Assembly (NCBI RefSeq): GCF_011049865.1
Contig: NZ_DRGY01000077.1
Coordinates: forward strand, 1-64,000
Direction: 5' to 3'
Origin: Marinobacter antarcticus
Lineage (GTDB): Bacteria > Pseudomonadota > Gammaproteobacteria > Pseudomonadales > Oleiphilaceae
Length of the DNA stretch: 64,000 nt
Shown: one piece after another, positions 8,249-18,472 of the stretch
Position numbering within the stretch: position 1 is the stretch's first letter
How the letters are laid out: every line of letters starts with the position of its first letter
Made by a program: the position numbers and the translations under genes
Notes under the pieces: generated by a model
Told to the model about the DNA's origin: nothing
The model's database searches: none
Seen by the model: the letters and a program-made list of their open reading frames with translations, nothing else

Positions 8249-9040
8249 TCAGTCTTCGTAATGGCTCAGTTTTTGCGGTGAACAGCCTCTGGATGCGCTC
8301 ACGGCTGCGTTGCCGGGCATCCCGATAACGTTGCTCTGCCGCCATGCGGCCCGTCTGGGAATGCGGGCGATCACCCGTTTTTTTGCAAGGATACAGTAAT
8401 ACCCTCCGACTGGCAGGAAGCCATTACCGGTGAGGCGTTCGCCAAACCGACCTGACGTTTTTCGGCCGCTGCGCTGAAAGGGCAAACGAAAAAAACGAGT
8501 GGCTGAAACGGACACTTGAAAGCCCAGCAAATTTAACCAGTCTTCCATGCGCCGGCGCAAAAGGAAACGGCCGCCCCAAGGGCCAGTGTGATGTCGGGAT
8601 ATCAGCCTTCGCAACCCCCAGACACTTACAGGATTAAAACCAATAAGCGCGATCGTGCCTTCACCCCTCAAAACCCGGGTGGCCTCCCGGAGCGCCTCAT
8701 GGGGATAAGGTGAGAAGTCAGCCGTGTGATGAAGCACAACCAGATCCATGGAATCGCCAGGGAACGGGAGTTCGTCCGCGTCGCAAACAACAACCCCATC
8801 CGGAATACTTGTGAACCACCTTGGTGTGGTCATGATTTTCTGGGAAAAATCTGTGCCATGGGCCAGGGGGATCCGATGACTTACGCTTATATGAAGCTGT
8901 CTTGCCCCAGTAAGTCCTACGAGCTTCCGATCCAGAAAATGGCGCTGATCGGCCAGCATTGCGTGCCCAAGAGGTGTTTGAAACCAATTTTCAAAGCTCT
9001 CGTTCCGAGCCTGATAATCTATGACCTGGTTTTTCCTCAC
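8249..9040 (-). CDS. SAM-dependent methyltransferase, class I
   Basis: This 263-residue protein resembles the methyltransferase encoded beside rnhA and gloB in Pseudomonas and the YafS family of E. coli. The visible elements are the acidic strand [24 protein letters not shown], typical of motif II/post-II in class I methyltransferases, followed by [23 protein letters not shown], a usual motif III. A clear glycine-rich motif I is not conserved, which is common in this group, so catalytic activity and substrate remain unknown. The start is a GTG at 9040. The C-terminal 60 residues are basic and arginine-rich. It is transcribed away from gloB across a 133-bp divergent gap. Confidence 0.75.
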   Translation of the reverse strand: MRKNQVIDYQARNESFENWFQTPLGHAMLADQRHFLDRKLVGLTGARQLHISVSHRIPLAHGTDFSQKIMTTPRWFTSIPDGVVVCDADELPFPGDSMDLVVLHHTADFSPYPHEALREATRVLRGEGTIALIGFNPVSVWGLRRLISRHHTGPWGGRFLLRRRMEDWLNLLGFQVSVSATRFFRLPFQRSGRKTSGRFGERLTGNGFLPVGGYYCILAKKRVIARIPRRAAWRQSNVIGMPGNAAVSASRGCSPQKLSHYED

Positions 9041-9107
9041 ACCGCTTGCACTCCCGCTTTAAAAAATCTGTTATGAGTCATTGGCTTTGAGATTATTAGG
9101 GCGACTG

Positions 9108-9136
9108 TTGGGGCTATGGGCTTAATGCACTATCAT
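9108..9136 (+). promoter_or_regulatory. Candidate sigma70 promoter for gloB
   Basis: TTGGGG (9108-9113) and TATCAT (9131-9136, five of six bases) are separated by 17 nt and end 37 nt before the gloB start. Confidence 0.45.
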
Positions 9137-9173
9137 ATCAGGCACACTTGCCAAGCATACACGGGGATATCCG

Positions 9174-9968
9174 ATGCTCACCATCTCTGCCATTCCGGCG
9201 TTCAGTGACAACTATATTTGGTGTCTTGCAGACACGGATACAGGTAAAGCATTAATAGTTGATCCAGGCCAGGCCGAACCAGTGGACAATTTCCTTGAGG
9301 ACCATCGACTTACACTGGACACCATTCTGGTGACTCATCACCACCCTGATCATGTGGGCGGCATCAAGGCGCTGGTAAAGAGCCATCCCGACTGTCGCGT
9401 TACCGGGCCAGCCGAATCACCGTTCAAAGGCAACACCAACAGTGTGCATCCTGGTGACGAAGTGATGTGGGAGCACGTCACGTTTCAGGTTATGAGTGTC
9501 CCAGGGCACACGCTCGATCACATAGCATTTTATACGGATAACGATATTGCCGGTCGCCCGGCCCTTTTCTGCGGTGACACCCTTTTCGTGTGTGGTTGCG
9601 GCCGCCTGTTCGAAGGCACAGCCGCGCAAATGCACGAATCTCTCAAATCCCTTCGTGAGCTCCCCGAAAGCACCGGGGTATATTGCGCACACGAGTACAC
9701 CCTGGCAAATCTGCAGTTTGCCCGAAGCTGGCTGCCCGACGACCGTGAACTTGAAGCTTTCGAACGCCAATGCAAGGCGCGTAGAGAAGCCGGTGAGCCA
9801 ACCGTACCGGCAATTCTGGGCGATGAAAAACGGCTGAATCCGTTCTTGCGTTGGGATGACCCTGTTGTCGTGAAGGTGGCGAAGCAGTACTGCGCCTCCC
9901 AAGGCCTGCCGGCAGATTCAGACAGTGCTATTTTTGCGGCCATAAGGCACGGCAAAGATAATTTCTGA
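9174..9968 (+). CDS. gloB: Hydroxyacylglutathione hydrolase (glyoxalase II)
   Basis: This 264-residue metallo-beta-lactamase-fold enzyme hydrolyses S-lactoylglutathione to lactate and glutathione, the second step of methylglyoxal detoxification in the cytoplasm. The metal motif is H55, H57, D59 and H60 ([10 protein letters not shown]), with further ligands in [17 protein letters not shown] and CAHEYT. The C-terminal glyoxalase II domain, which binds glutathione, contains the usual [24 protein letters not shown] segment. The length matches the family (250-260). It is divergent from the methyltransferase gene and followed by mltD about 180 bp downstream, the same order as in Pseudomonas. Confidence 0.95.
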   Translation: MLTISAIPAFSDNYIWCLADTDTGKALIVDPGQAEPVDNFLEDHRLTLDTILVTHHHPDHVGGIKALVKSHPDCRVTGPAESPFKGNTNSVHPGDEVMWEHVTFQVMSVPGHTLDHIAFYTDNDIAGRPALFCGDTLFVCGCGRLFEGTAAQMHESLKSLRELPESTGVYCAHEYTLANLQFARSWLPDDRELEAFERQCKARREAGEPTVPAILGDEKRLNPFLRWDDPVVVKVAKQYCASQGLPADSDSAIFAAIRHGKDNF

Positions 9969-9980
9969 GCATTCAACGGA

Positions 9981-10029
9981 CTCTCGTTACCCAAAGACGT
10001 TACGGTTTCTCTCATTGCCGTAACGAGAG
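9981..10029 (+). terminator. Hairpin with two alternative pairings downstream of gloB
   Basis: CTCTCGTTAC (9981-9990) pairs perfectly with GTAACGAGAG (10020-10029), followed by GTTTCTTG. Alternatively GTTACGG (9999-10005) pairs with CCGTAAC (10018-10024). The two stems exclude each other. It is probably a weak gloB terminator or a leader structure for mltD. Confidence 0.45.
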
Positions 10030-10147
10030 GTTTCTTGACCGTTGGAAATCACCTTCATAGAATCGATCAACTTTTTGTTCGTAACTTATTAAATATGCCG
10101 GATTTTCAGACATGATCCCGGCGCCAACCCAGAGCCGGAAATCGCTT

Positions 10148-11869
10148 ATGTCGGTCAAACGATTGCCCCTGCTGTTCTTGATCAGTGCCTTGGCAGGCGG
10201 CTGCAGTTCTTTTCACGTGTCAGCAGACGCGGCCTCGGATAACCCTCTTGACTCAGAGGAAATAACCCTCGCCGCAGGCGACGAAGGCCTCAAAGAATCG
10301 GTAGTGTCTGGCGAAGACGCAGACGCTGTGCGCGATGAACCGCTTGATGATGCCATGGCTCCGGCGCTCAAAGCGGCCGCACGTGAAGCTCGGGAAAAGC
10401 TCGACAATCCAAAGCGCAAGCCCGTAGCCGAAGAGCCCGACCAGAACGATATGTGGGTTCGATTGCGCGCCGGGTTTGAGCTTGATCATGATATCGACCA
10501 CGAAAGCGTCGAGGATCAGCTTCGCTGGTACGCGAGTCATCCGGGCTATCTCAACCGGGTGGTGGAGCGGGGGAGTCGCTATCTTTATCACATTCTCAAT
10601 GAGACGGAGAAGCGCGGACTGCCCGCTGAGTTTGCACTCCTGCCCATTGTGGAAAGTGCGTTTGACCCCTTCGCCTATTCCCATGGCCGCGCCGCCGGGC
10701 TTTGGCAATTTATACCGTCTACCGGAAAGTACTTCGGCCTTACTCAAAGCTGGTGGCACGATGACCGCCGCGATGTTATTGCGGCTACCGATGCCGCCCT
10801 CACCTATCTGGAACGGCTGACGAACCGGTTTGATGGTGATTACACTCTGGCTCTAGCCGCCTACAATAGCGGCGGAGGTACGGTTTCCAGCGCCATGCGA
10901 CGCAACCGTAACAGCAACAAACCGGAGGACTTCTGGTCACTGCAGTTACCACGGGAAACCCGTTATTACGTACCCAAACTTATCGCTTTGGCAAAAATAT
11001 TCGATGATCCGGAAGCTTACGGCATTGAACTCTCGCCGCTTCTGGATGAACCGTATTTTGACGTTGTGGACACGGGCGGCCAGCTCGATCTCGCTCAAGC
11101 CGCTGAACTTGCAGGCGTTGATATTGACGAAATCTACCTGTTGAACCCGTCCTACAACCGATGGGCAACCTCGCCGAAAGGTCCCCATCGGCTGCTTGTA
11201 CCCCATCAGAACGCCGAAACCTTCCGTTCGGCGCTTGCAAAAATACCAGCAGGCCAGCGCGTTTCCTGGCGCAACTATGTTGTCAAATCCGGCGACAGCC
11301 TGAACACTATCTCGCGGAAATTTTCGACAACGCCGGCGGTATTGCAACAGGTCAATAATCTCAACAGCGACCTTATCCGAATTGGCCAACGGCTGATGAT
11401 CCCCTCGGCCTCCAAAAACGCCAACGCTTATGCCCTGAGTGCGTCTGAGAGGCTTGAACGCAAGCAGGCCAAAAAACGCGATGGCAAGAAGCTGCGACGC
11501 ACGGTTCGCCGCGGCGACACGTTTTGGGACATCGCCCGGGAACATCGGGTTTCGGTACGTGAGCTCGCCGCCTGGAATGGCATGGCGCCCGGCGATCCTC
11601 TTATTCCCGGCAAAGAACTGGTTATTTGGTCGAAGGCGGGACAATCTACGCTCGCGTCAGCCACCGGAACCCGCGATCAAGCCCGCAGTAAAGCCATGGT
11701 GCGAAAAGTGGGATACCGCGTTCGAAAGGGCGACTCCCTTGCGCGCATAGCAAACCGTTTTTCAGTGAACGTGCGTGACATCGCAAGCTGGAACGACCTG
11801 AAAACCTCACGTTATCTGCAACCAGGCCAAAGTCTGGTACTCTACGTTGATATCAGAAACAGCCCGTAA
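10148..11869 (+). CDS. mltD: Membrane-bound lytic murein transglycosylase D
   Basis: This 573-residue lipoprotein cleaves peptidoglycan glycan strands in the periplasm. A signal peptide ends in a lipobox-like ALAGGC, so it should be anchored in the outer membrane. The SLT (family 1) domain holds the catalytic glutamate in LPIVESAFDPFA, with the typical AAGLWQFIPSTGKYFGL and ALAAYNSGGG segments. Three LysM repeats follow at the C-terminus (starting near YVVKSGDSL, TVRRGDTFW and YRVRKGDSL), one more than in E. coli MltD. I prefer the ATG at 10148 (MSVKRLPLL), which gives a compact lipoprotein signal; an in-frame ATG at 10112 would add 12 residues. The next gene begins 65 bp downstream. Confidence 0.93.
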   Translation: MSVKRLPLLFLISALAGGCSSFHVSADAASDNPLDSEEITLAAGDEGLKESVVSGEDADAVRDEPLDDAMAPALKAAAREAREKLDNPKRKPVAEEPDQNDMWVRLRAGFELDHDIDHESVEDQLRWYASHPGYLNRVVERGSRYLYHILNETEKRGLPAEFALLPIVESAFDPFAYSHGRAAGLWQFIPSTGKYFGLTQSWWHDDRRDVIAATDAALTYLERLTNRFDGDYTLALAAYNSGGGTVSSAMRRNRNSNKPEDFWSLQLPRETRYYVPKLIALAKIFDDPEAYGIELSPLLDEPYFDVVDTGGQLDLAQAAELAGVDIDEIYLLNPSYNRWATSPKGPHRLLVPHQNAETFRSALAKIPAGQRVSWRNYVVKSGDSLNTISRKFSTTPAVLQQVNNLNSDLIRIGQRLMIPSASKNANAYALSASERLERKQAKKRDGKKLRRTVRRGDTFWDIAREHRVSVRELAAWNGMAPGDPLIPGKELVIWSKAGQSTLASATGTRDQARSKAMVRKVGYRVRKGDSLARIANRFSVNVRDIASWNDLKTSRYLQPGQSLVLYVDIRNSP

Positions 11870-11934
11870 AGATCCTTCGTTCACTGGGCAGGGTGCCCGG
11901 TGTGCCGGCCTGAAACCCAGAACGTGCGAGACTC

Positions 11935-13788
11935 ATGACCAGAATTCTTAATGCCTCACGCCTTATATCGTTTTGTTCATTCCTGGCTCTGCTGGCCGCC
12001 CCCGGCTTTGTTCTTGCCGGCAGCGCAACGTCTGATTCATCGGATTCGCAACAGGCAGCTTTAATACAGCCTGCTCACGGCATAGCCATGCACGGGAACC
12101 CCAAATATCCGGAAGGCTTCAGCCACTTTGACTATGTGAACGCTGACGCTCCCAAAGGTGGCACTCTGAAAATGGCGGTGGTGGCGAACGGTTTTGATTC
12201 GTTCAACCCCTTCGACATACGCGGTGTGGCCGCAGCAGGAATCAGCAACTACCTCTACGACACGCTGCTTGAATCTTCAGCAGACGAACCGTTTTCAATG
12301 TACGGGTTAATTGCAGAGTCCATAGAAACGCCGAACGACAGAAGCTACGTGGTGTTCAACCTGCGCGATGCAGCACGTTTTCAGGACGGTGAACCCATTA
12401 CGGCCGAGGATGTAAAGTTTTCCTTTGACACGCTTATCAAAAAGGGCCACCCGTTTTATCGCAACTATTATGCGGATGTGAGCAAGGTAACCGTAGAGAG
12501 CCGCCTGAGAATTCGTTTTGACTTCCAGAAAACCAGCAACCGCGAGCTTCCGCTGATTCTCGGCCAGATGCCAATCTTGCCCGCCCACTATTGGAAAGAA
12601 CACGAGTTCGGCAAGAACGGACTTACGCCGCCTGTGGGCAGCGGTGCTTACCGGATTGGCTCCTTTGAAGCCGGCCGCTCTATCGTTTACGACCGGGTGA
12701 AGGATTACTGGGCCAAAGACCTTGGCGTCCGCAAGGGCCGTTTCAACTTCGACCATATTCGCTACGATTACTACACCGACGATACGGTTGCCCTGGAGTC
12801 GTTCAAAGCCGGAAATTTTGACTTCAGGCTAGAGTCTTCCGCAAAAAACTGGGCCACGTCCTACACCGGCGATAAGTTTGATAACGGCACCATTGTCAAA
12901 GAAGCGATTGAGCACCATCGCCCCACCGGCATGCAGGGCTTTGTGTTCAACACCCGCAAAGAAGTGTTCAGCGACCCTCGAGTTCGCGAAGCACTCGCCT
13001 ACGCTTTTGATTTCGAATGGACGAACAAGAACCTGTTTTTTGGTCAATATACCCGCACCGACAGCTATTTCGAGAACAGTGAACTTGCTTCCACGGGCTT
13101 GCCTACAGGTCGCGAACTGGAAATTCTGAACGGCTTCCGGGATCAATTAGATGACGACATCTTTACCAAACCGTTCACAGTGCCTTCTACTGAGGGTAAG
13201 CAAGGCCTCAGAAAGAACCTCAAAACAGCGTTGGAGCTCCTGCGCTCGGCGGGCTACGAGGTTCGTAACGGCAAGATGGTCCACAAGGAAACAGGCAAGC
13301 CACTAAAATTCGAGATTCTGTTGTTCCAAAAGACGTTCGAAAGAGTGGTCATGCCGTTTAAAAATAACCTGGCTCGGCTTGGAATAGACGTGTCCGTGCG
13401 CCTGGTAGACAGCAATCAATACGTACAGCGTGTGCGTGAATTCGATTTTGACATGATCACCCAAAGCATCGGCGAGTCAGACTCCCCTGGCAACGAGCAG
13501 CGAGAGTACTGGCACTCCTCGAACGTGGATGTCAACGGCTCTCGTAACTATGCCGGAGTGAGCAACCCTGTGGTCGATGAGCTGGTGAGCCTGGTTATAC
13601 AGGCACCCGATCGCGAAGAGCTGGTACAGCGCACACGCGCCCTCGACCGGGTTTTGCTGCACGGTTATTACGTGGTTCCCCACTGGTACCTGGCGAAGGA
13701 TCGCGTTGCTTACTGGAGTTTCCTCAAACACCCTGCAACCACGCCCAAAAACGGTACCGACCTCGACAACTGGTGGGCTGAGCCCTGA
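11935..13788 (+). CDS. Periplasmic peptide-binding protein, ABC transporter family 5 (YejA-like)
   Basis: This 617-residue protein has a Sec signal peptide (cleavage near VLAG-SATS) and the fold of family 5 extracellular solute-binding proteins, the dipeptide/oligopeptide/nickel class. It aligns with E. coli YejA (about 604 residues), including the early segment HGIAMHGNPKYPEGFSHFDYVNADAPKGGTL and the ITAEDVKFSFDTL region. It should capture peptides in the periplasm and deliver them to the two membrane subunits encoded next. YejABEF in enterobacteria takes up microcin C and peptides; the substrate here is inferred. It is the first gene of a four-gene operon, 15 bp ahead of the first permease gene. 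Confidence 0.88.
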   Translation: MTRILNASRLISFCSFLALLAAPGFVLAGSATSDSSDSQQAALIQPAHGIAMHGNPKYPEGFSHFDYVNADAPKGGTLKMAVVANGFDSFNPFDIRGVAAAGISNYLYDTLLESSADEPFSMYGLIAESIETPNDRSYVVFNLRDAARFQDGEPITAEDVKFSFDTLIKKGHPFYRNYYADVSKVTVESRLRIRFDFQKTSNRELPLILGQMPILPAHYWKEHEFGKNGLTPPVGSGAYRIGSFEAGRSIVYDRVKDYWAKDLGVRKGRFNFDHIRYDYYTDDTVALESFKAGNFDFRLESSAKNWATSYTGDKFDNGTIVKEAIEHHRPTGMQGFVFNTRKEVFSDPRVREALAYAFDFEWTNKNLFFGQYTRTDSYFENSELASTGLPTGRELEILNGFRDQLDDDIFTKPFTVPSTEGKQGLRKNLKTALELLRSAGYEVRNGKMVHKETGKPLKFEILLFQKTFERVVMPFKNNLARLGIDVSVRLVDSNQYVQRVREFDFDMITQSIGESDSPGNEQREYWHSSNVDVNGSRNYAGVSNPVVDELVSLVIQAPDREELVQRTRALDRVLLHGYYVVPHWYLAKDRVAYWSFLKHPATTPKNGTDLDNWWAEP

Positions 13789-13803
13789 GGAAGCTGCCGC
13801 CAC

Positions 13804-14889
13804 ATGGGCATTTATATACTCCGGCGCCTGGCGCTGATTATTCCAACCCTGATTGGCATCATGTTGCTCAACTTTGTGATCGTGCAGGCAGCGCCTGGCG
13901 GACCTATAGAGCAAATGATCGCGGAGATGGAAGGGCACGGCGGTAGCGCCCTTGCGCGGGCCTCCGGCGGCGACACAGGCGCGGAGGTTTCCAGTGCCTC
14001 GGGAGACAGACGTGGTTCCCGTGGCATCCCCGATGAAATGCTGAAAGAAATCGAGGTGATGTACGGCTTCGACAAACCCGCATACGAGCGTTTCTTCAAA
14101 ATGCTCAAAGACTACGCCACGTTTAATTTCGGCGATTCCTTCTTTCGGGACAAAAGCGTTACGGAACTGATTCTGGACAAAATGCCGGTCTCTATATCCC
14201 TGGGGCTTTGGTCTACGCTGATTATCTATTTCATATCCATACCTCTGGGAATACGCAAGGCGGTATCAGACGGGTCCCGTTTTGATGTCTGGAGCAGTTC
14301 CGCCATTGTAATTGGCTACGCCATCCCGGGGTTTCTGTTCGCCATCTTGCTGATTGTGCTGTTTGCAGGGGGTAGCTATTTCGATTGGTTTCCGCTGCGA
14401 GGGCTTACATCCTCCGGTTTCGATCAGCTCAACTGGTATCAGAAAGCCGGGGATTATTTATGGCACCTTGTGTTGCCTGTAACCGCCAATGTTATCGGCG
14501 GCTTCGCAACACTGACTCTGCTGACCAAAAACTCTTTTCTCGATGAGATCGGTAAGCATTATGTTGTAACCGCCAGAGCCAAAGGCCTGGACGCGAATCA
14601 GGTGCTTTACGGCCACGTATTCCGTAACGCCATGCTTATTGTGATTGCCAGTTTGCCTGGCGTTCTGGTTTCCCTGTTTTTTACCGGGTCGTTGCTGATT
14701 GAGGTTATTTTCTCTTTGGACGGGCTGGGCCTGCTGGGCTTTGAAGCCGCGCTTAACCGGGATTACCCGGTCATATTTGGCACGTTGTTTATCTTTACCC
14801 TGATGGGCCTGGCGCTGAAGCTGATCAGCGACATCACCTACGTGTTGGTAGATCCTCGCATCGATTTTGAAAGCCGGGAGGGCGCGTAA
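13804..14889 (+). CDS. yejB: Peptide ABC transporter permease, YejB type
   Basis: This 361-residue inner membrane permease matches YejB (364 residues). It has an N-terminal transmembrane helix (residues 5-25), a variable periplasmic loop rich in glycine, serine and alanine (about residues 45-75), and the five-helix BPD_transp_1 core. The cytoplasmic EAA-type loop is seen as [26 protein letters not shown]. It forms the channel with the YejE-type subunit. The product starts [19 protein letters not shown]. The next gene begins at the base directly after its stop codon, so the two are likely translationally coupled. Confidence 0.92.
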   Translation: MGIYILRRLALIIPTLIGIMLLNFVIVQAAPGGPIEQMIAEMEGHGGSALARASGGDTGAEVSSASGDRRGSRGIPDEMLKEIEVMYGFDKPAYERFFKMLKDYATFNFGDSFFRDKSVTELILDKMPVSISLGLWSTLIIYFISIPLGIRKAVSDGSRFDVWSSSAIVIGYAIPGFLFAILLIVLFAGGSYFDWFPLRGLTSSGFDQLNWYQKAGDYLWHLVLPVTANVIGGFATLTLLTKNSFLDEIGKHYVVTARAKGLDANQVLYGHVFRNAMLIVIASLPGVLVSLFFTGSLLIEVIFSLDGLGLLGFEAALNRDYPVIFGTLFIFTLMGLALKLISDITYVLVDPRIDFESREGA

Positions 14890-15915
14890 GTGAAGGCGCT
14901 GACTCCGATTCAACAGCGGCGCCTGCGAAACTTTCGCAAAAACCGCCGGGGCTTCTGGTCTTTGTGGGTGTTTCTGGCCATCTTTGGGCTGACGCTCATG
15001 GCCGAGTTGATCGCAAACGACAAGCCACTTGTGGTGTCCTACCAGGACACGCTGTATTTTCCGGTGGTGGAAACCGTAACCGCCGAGACGTTTGGAGGCT
15101 TTCTACCCACAGACGCAGACTATCGCGACTCGTTCATTGCTGATGAAATCCGCGCTAATGGCTGGATAGTGTGGCCACCGATCCGTTTCAGTTACGACAC
15201 CATCAATTACGACCTTGATGTGCCCTCACCTGCGCCGCCCAGCGCCGAAAACTGGCTGGGCACAGACGATCAGGGCCGCGATGTAGCAGCGCGCGTTATC
15301 TATGGTTTTCGCATTTCCGTGCTGTTCGGGCTTACCCTTACCATCGCCAGCTGCATTGTTGGCGTCGCCGTGGGCGCCATTCAGGGTTTTTACGGCGGCA
15401 AGATAGACCTCGTTGGTCAGCGCGTTATCGAAATCTGGTCGGGGCTGCCGGTGCTGTACCTTCTGATTATCCTGTCGGGCATCGTGCAGCCCAGCTTCTG
15501 GTGGCTGCTTGGTATCATGTTAATGTTCAGTTGGATGGGCCTGGTTGATGTGGTCCGTGCCGAGTTTCTCAGGGCGCGAAATTTTGAATACGTAAAAGCG
15601 GCGCGGGCACTTGGGCTGGATAACCGGAAAATCATGTTCCGCCACATTCTTCCGAATGCCATGGTGGCTACGCTGACGTTTTTGCCGTTTATTCTGACCG
15701 GCGCCATTACCGGGCTTACGTCCCTGGACTTCCTTGGTTTCGGGTTACCGTCTGGTTCGCCGTCACTGGGTGAACTGATCGCACAAGGAAAGGCAAACCT
15801 CCATGCTCCGTGGCTCGGTATCTCGGCATTCGTCTCTCTCTCATTGATGCTGACCCTGCTGGTGTTTGTGGGTGAAGCCGTGCGTGATGCCTTTGATCCC
15901 CGCAAAACCGGATAA
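14890..15915 (+). CDS. yejE: Peptide ABC transporter permease, YejE type
   Basis: This 341-residue permease begins with a GTG immediately after the yejB stop, so translation is probably coupled. It has an N-terminal transmembrane helix (about residues 19-40), a periplasmic segment of some 90 residues, then the GTDDQGRDVAARVIYGFRIS motif and five-helix core typical of OppC/DppC/YejE proteins. The EAA loop is FEYVKAARALGLDNRKIMFRHILPNAM. It pairs with the upstream YejB-type subunit. Family length is about 341, an exact match to E. coli YejE. Confidence 0.92.
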   Translation: MKALTPIQQRRLRNFRKNRRGFWSLWVFLAIFGLTLMAELIANDKPLVVSYQDTLYFPVVETVTAETFGGFLPTDADYRDSFIADEIRANGWIVWPPIRFSYDTINYDLDVPSPAPPSAENWLGTDDQGRDVAARVIYGFRISVLFGLTLTIASCIVGVAVGAIQGFYGGKIDLVGQRVIEIWSGLPVLYLLIILSGIVQPSFWWLLGIMLMFSWMGLVDVVRAEFLRARNFEYVKAARALGLDNRKIMFRHILPNAMVATLTFLPFILTGAITGLTSLDFLGFGLPSGSPSLGELIAQGKANLHAPWLGISAFVSLSLMLTLLVFVGEAVRDAFDPRKTG

Positions 15916-15927
15916 GAGCGAGATGAT

Positions 15928-17514
15928 ATGAGTGAGTTGTTAGAGATCATCAATCTCTCGATCTGCTTTAATCACGATGAAAAAGCCGTGGATGACCTGT
16001 CGCTCAGCCTGCAACAGGGTGAAACTCTGGCTCTGGTTGGCGAAAGTGGCTCCGGTAAATCCATCACCGCGTTATCTGTGCTGCGGCTGCTTGATGAACG
16101 GCATGTTCGCTATCCGAGTGGTGAAATTCGCTATCGCGGCGAGAACCTGTTGCAGGCCTCGGAAAAGCGACTTCGGCAAGTTCGCGGGCAGCAAATCAGT
16201 ATGATTTTTCAGGAACCGATGACGTCCCTGAACCCCCTGCACAGCGTGGAAAAGCAGATCAGCGAAACGCTGGCGCTTCACAAGGGCATGCGCGGCCCTC
16301 AGGCCAGAATACGCTGTCTAGAGCTGCTGCAACTGGTGGGTATCGACAACCCGGAAACTCGGCTTGGCGCCTACCCGCATCAGCTTTCCGGTGGTCAGAA
16401 ACAGCGCGTAATGATTGCCATGGCGCTGGCCAATGAACCGGATCTGCTGATTGCCGACGAGCCAACCACGGCGTTGGACGTAACGGTTCAGAAACAAGTG
16501 TTGGAACTGCTGCAAACATTGCAAAAAAAGTTCGGCATGGCGATTCTGCTGATTACCCACGACCTGACCATCGTGCGTCATTACGCCAATCGCGTTGCGG
16601 TAATGGAGCACGGCAAACTGGTTGAGCAGGGAGAAACCGTCGCCTTGTTTGCGGCGCCCAAGCACCCCTACACGCGCAAGCTGCTCGATGCCTCGCCACC
16701 GGACGCACCTTTGGCCCAGCCCAGGGGGCACCAGCCCTTGTTGAATGTCAGCAACCTCGATGTGCGATTCCCTACCCGAAGGGGATTGTTCGGCAAGGTA
16801 AAGGAAGATTTTCACGCAGTGAAGCGTGTCAGCTTCGCGCTGGAACGCGGTCAGACGCTCGGCATCGTGGGTGAAAGCGGCAGCGGGAAAACGACCATTG
16901 GCCACGCCCTTCTCAAGCTGACGGCCAGCACAGGCGGGATTGCCCTCGATGGACAGGAACTGGCGGGATTCGATCAGCGCGCCTTCCGGCCCTGGCGACG
17001 ACGTGTTCAAATCGTATTCCAGGATCCTTTTGGCAGCCTGAGTCCACGAATGTCCGTTGCCGAAATTGTTCGTGAAGGACTTCAGATACACGACCCCGAG
17101 AATGAACACACCCACGATCAGAAAGTGATCGCAGCCCTGAACGATGTGGGACTTGACCCCGAGGCCCGGGATCGCTACCCCCATGAGTTCTCGGGTGGGC
17201 AACGTCAACGAATTGCCATTGCCCGGGCGCTGGTGCTTCAGCCTGACCTTATCATTCTGGATGAGCCCACCTCCGCGCTGGACCGAACGGTTCAAAAGCA
17301 GGTTATCGAACTGCTACGGGATATTCAGGCACGCTATGGTCTAAGCTATATCTTCATCAGTCACGATCTGGCGGTTGTCCGAGCACTGAGCCATCAATTG
17401 CTGGTTCTGCGGAACGGAGCCATAGTCGAATACGGGAGCGCCGATGAGATCTTCCGCGCGCCAAAAGAGCAATACACACAAGAGTTGCTGAACGCGGCGT
17501 TTTTCTATCAGTAA
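15928..17514 (+). CDS. yejF: Peptide ABC transporter ATPase with two nucleotide-binding domains, YejF type
   Basis: This 528-residue protein contains two complete ABC ATPase domains in tandem, as in YejF. Domain 1 has Walker A GESGSGKSI, signature LSGGQKQR and Walker B LLIADEPTT. Domain 2, starting near residue 270, has Walker A GESGSGKTT, signature FSGGQRQR and Walker B IILDEPTS. Each domain ends with the family's C-terminal oligopeptide-transporter extension (APKHPYTRKLLDA and APKEQYTQELLNA). It powers peptide import through the two permeases encoded upstream, 12 bp away. It is the last gene of the operon; a 96-bp gap with a new promoter region precedes fabI. No transcription terminator was recognised after it. 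Confidence 0.92.
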   Translation: MSELLEIINLSICFNHDEKAVDDLSLSLQQGETLALVGESGSGKSITALSVLRLLDERHVRYPSGEIRYRGENLLQASEKRLRQVRGQQISMIFQEPMTSLNPLHSVEKQISETLALHKGMRGPQARIRCLELLQLVGIDNPETRLGAYPHQLSGGQKQRVMIAMALANEPDLLIADEPTTALDVTVQKQVLELLQTLQKKFGMAILLITHDLTIVRHYANRVAVMEHGKLVEQGETVALFAAPKHPYTRKLLDASPPDAPLAQPRGHQPLLNVSNLDVRFPTRRGLFGKVKEDFHAVKRVSFALERGQTLGIVGESGSGKTTIGHALLKLTASTGGIALDGQELAGFDQRAFRPWRRRVQIVFQDPFGSLSPRMSVAEIVREGLQIHDPENEHTHDQKVIAALNDVGLDPEARDRYPHEFSGGQRQRIAIARALVLQPDLIILDEPTSALDRTVQKQVIELLRDIQARYGLSYIFISHDLAVVRALSHQLLVLRNGAIVEYGSADEIFRAPKEQYTQELLNAAFFYQ

Positions 17515-17610
17515 AAAAATGCCACTATCACTACGACTATTTGAGCGTTACTCCCGCAAGGACACTTCGGGGATAATGCACCCAAATCAGGAACACAGGG
17601 AGAACAACTC

Positions 17611-18396
17611 ATGGGTATACTCAGTGGCAAAAAAGCGCTGATTGTTGGTGTAGCCAGCAAACTGTCTATCGCATACGGCATTGCAGACGCCTTTGCCCGC
17701 GAAGGCGCAGAACTGGCCTTCACCTATCAGAACGAAAAGCTTCAGCCAAGGGTTGAGAAATTTGCAGAGGGATGGGGCAGCAAGCTCATCTTTCCTTGCG
17801 ACGTTGCCAGCGACGAAGAAATCGAGAACGTTTTCAAAGAACTGGGCAAACACTGGGACAACATCGACATTATTGTTCACGCCGTTGGCTTCGCGCCCGG
17901 GCACGAGCTTGATGGTAACTACGTTGATGTAACCACTCGTGAAGGCTTCAAAATTGCCCACGACATCAGCTCTTACAGCTTTGTTGCTCTGGCCAAGGGC
18001 GCGCGCTCCATGATGCATGAAGGCAGCTCACTGTTGACCCTGAGCTATCTGGGCGCCGAAAAGGTTCTGCAGAACTACAACGTGATGGGCCTTGCCAAAG
18101 CGTCACTGGAGGCAAACGTACGCTACATGGCGGCGAGCCTTGGCCGGGACGGAATCCGGGTGAACGGTATTTCTGCCGGCCCTATCCGGACATTAGCGGC
18201 ATCTGGCATCAAGAGCTTCCGCAAAATGCTGGCCGAGAACGCCAGGCGCGCTCCGCTGCGCCGGAATGTGACCACCGATGAAGTTGGCAACGCAGCGGCC
18301 TTCCTGACCTCAGACATGGCCAGCGGTATTACCGGCGAGATCATGTACGTGGACGCCGGGTTTAACATCACCGGCATGGGCGAACTGGAAGACTGA
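17611..18396 (+). CDS. fabI: Enoyl-[acyl-carrier-protein] reductase (NADH) FabI
   Basis: This 261-residue short-chain dehydrogenase catalyses the last step of each fatty acid elongation cycle. The active-site residues Y146, Y156 and K163 fall at exactly the E. coli FabI positions (SYLG and YNVMGLAK), and the N-terminal [13 protein letters not shown] loop binds NAD. This is the target class of triclosan and isoniazid-type inhibitors. AGGGAG precedes the ATG by 8 nt. The gene has its own upstream region containing GATAAT (17572-17577) as a possible -10 box but no good -35 box. It is followed by a hairpin separating it from the convergent PilZ-domain gene. Confidence 0.97.
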   Translation: MGILSGKKALIVGVASKLSIAYGIADAFAREGAELAFTYQNEKLQPRVEKFAEGWGSKLIFPCDVASDEEIENVFKELGKHWDNIDIIVHAVGFAPGHELDGNYVDVTTREGFKIAHDISSYSFVALAKGARSMMHEGSSLLTLSYLGAEKVLQNYNVMGLAKASLEANVRYMAASLGRDGIRVNGISAGPIRTLAASGIKSFRKMLAENARRAPLRRNVTTDEVGNAAAFLTSDMASGITGEIMYVDAGFNITGMGELED

Positions 18397-18422
18397 GCGC
18401 TTGCAGGTCAAGTAAATCAGGC

Positions 18423-18447
18423 GGGAGGCCGGTTGACCCGGCTTCCC
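18423..18447. terminator. Hairpin between convergent fabI and PilZ-domain genes
   Basis: Arms GGGAGGCCGG and CCGGCTTCCC form a 10-bp stem with one G-T pair and a 5-nt loop. It has no strong T run on either side, so it is a likely but imperfect terminator for both genes. Confidence 0.5.
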
Positions 18448-18472
18448 TGCTCTTCTGAAGCCCGATAGATTA

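Noticed and set aside
11886..11893. GGGCAGGG as an FtsK-orienting (KOPS) site
   Set aside because: Matching octamers were noticed in both orientations in the window; without a genome-wide skew analysis it is indistinguishable from chance.
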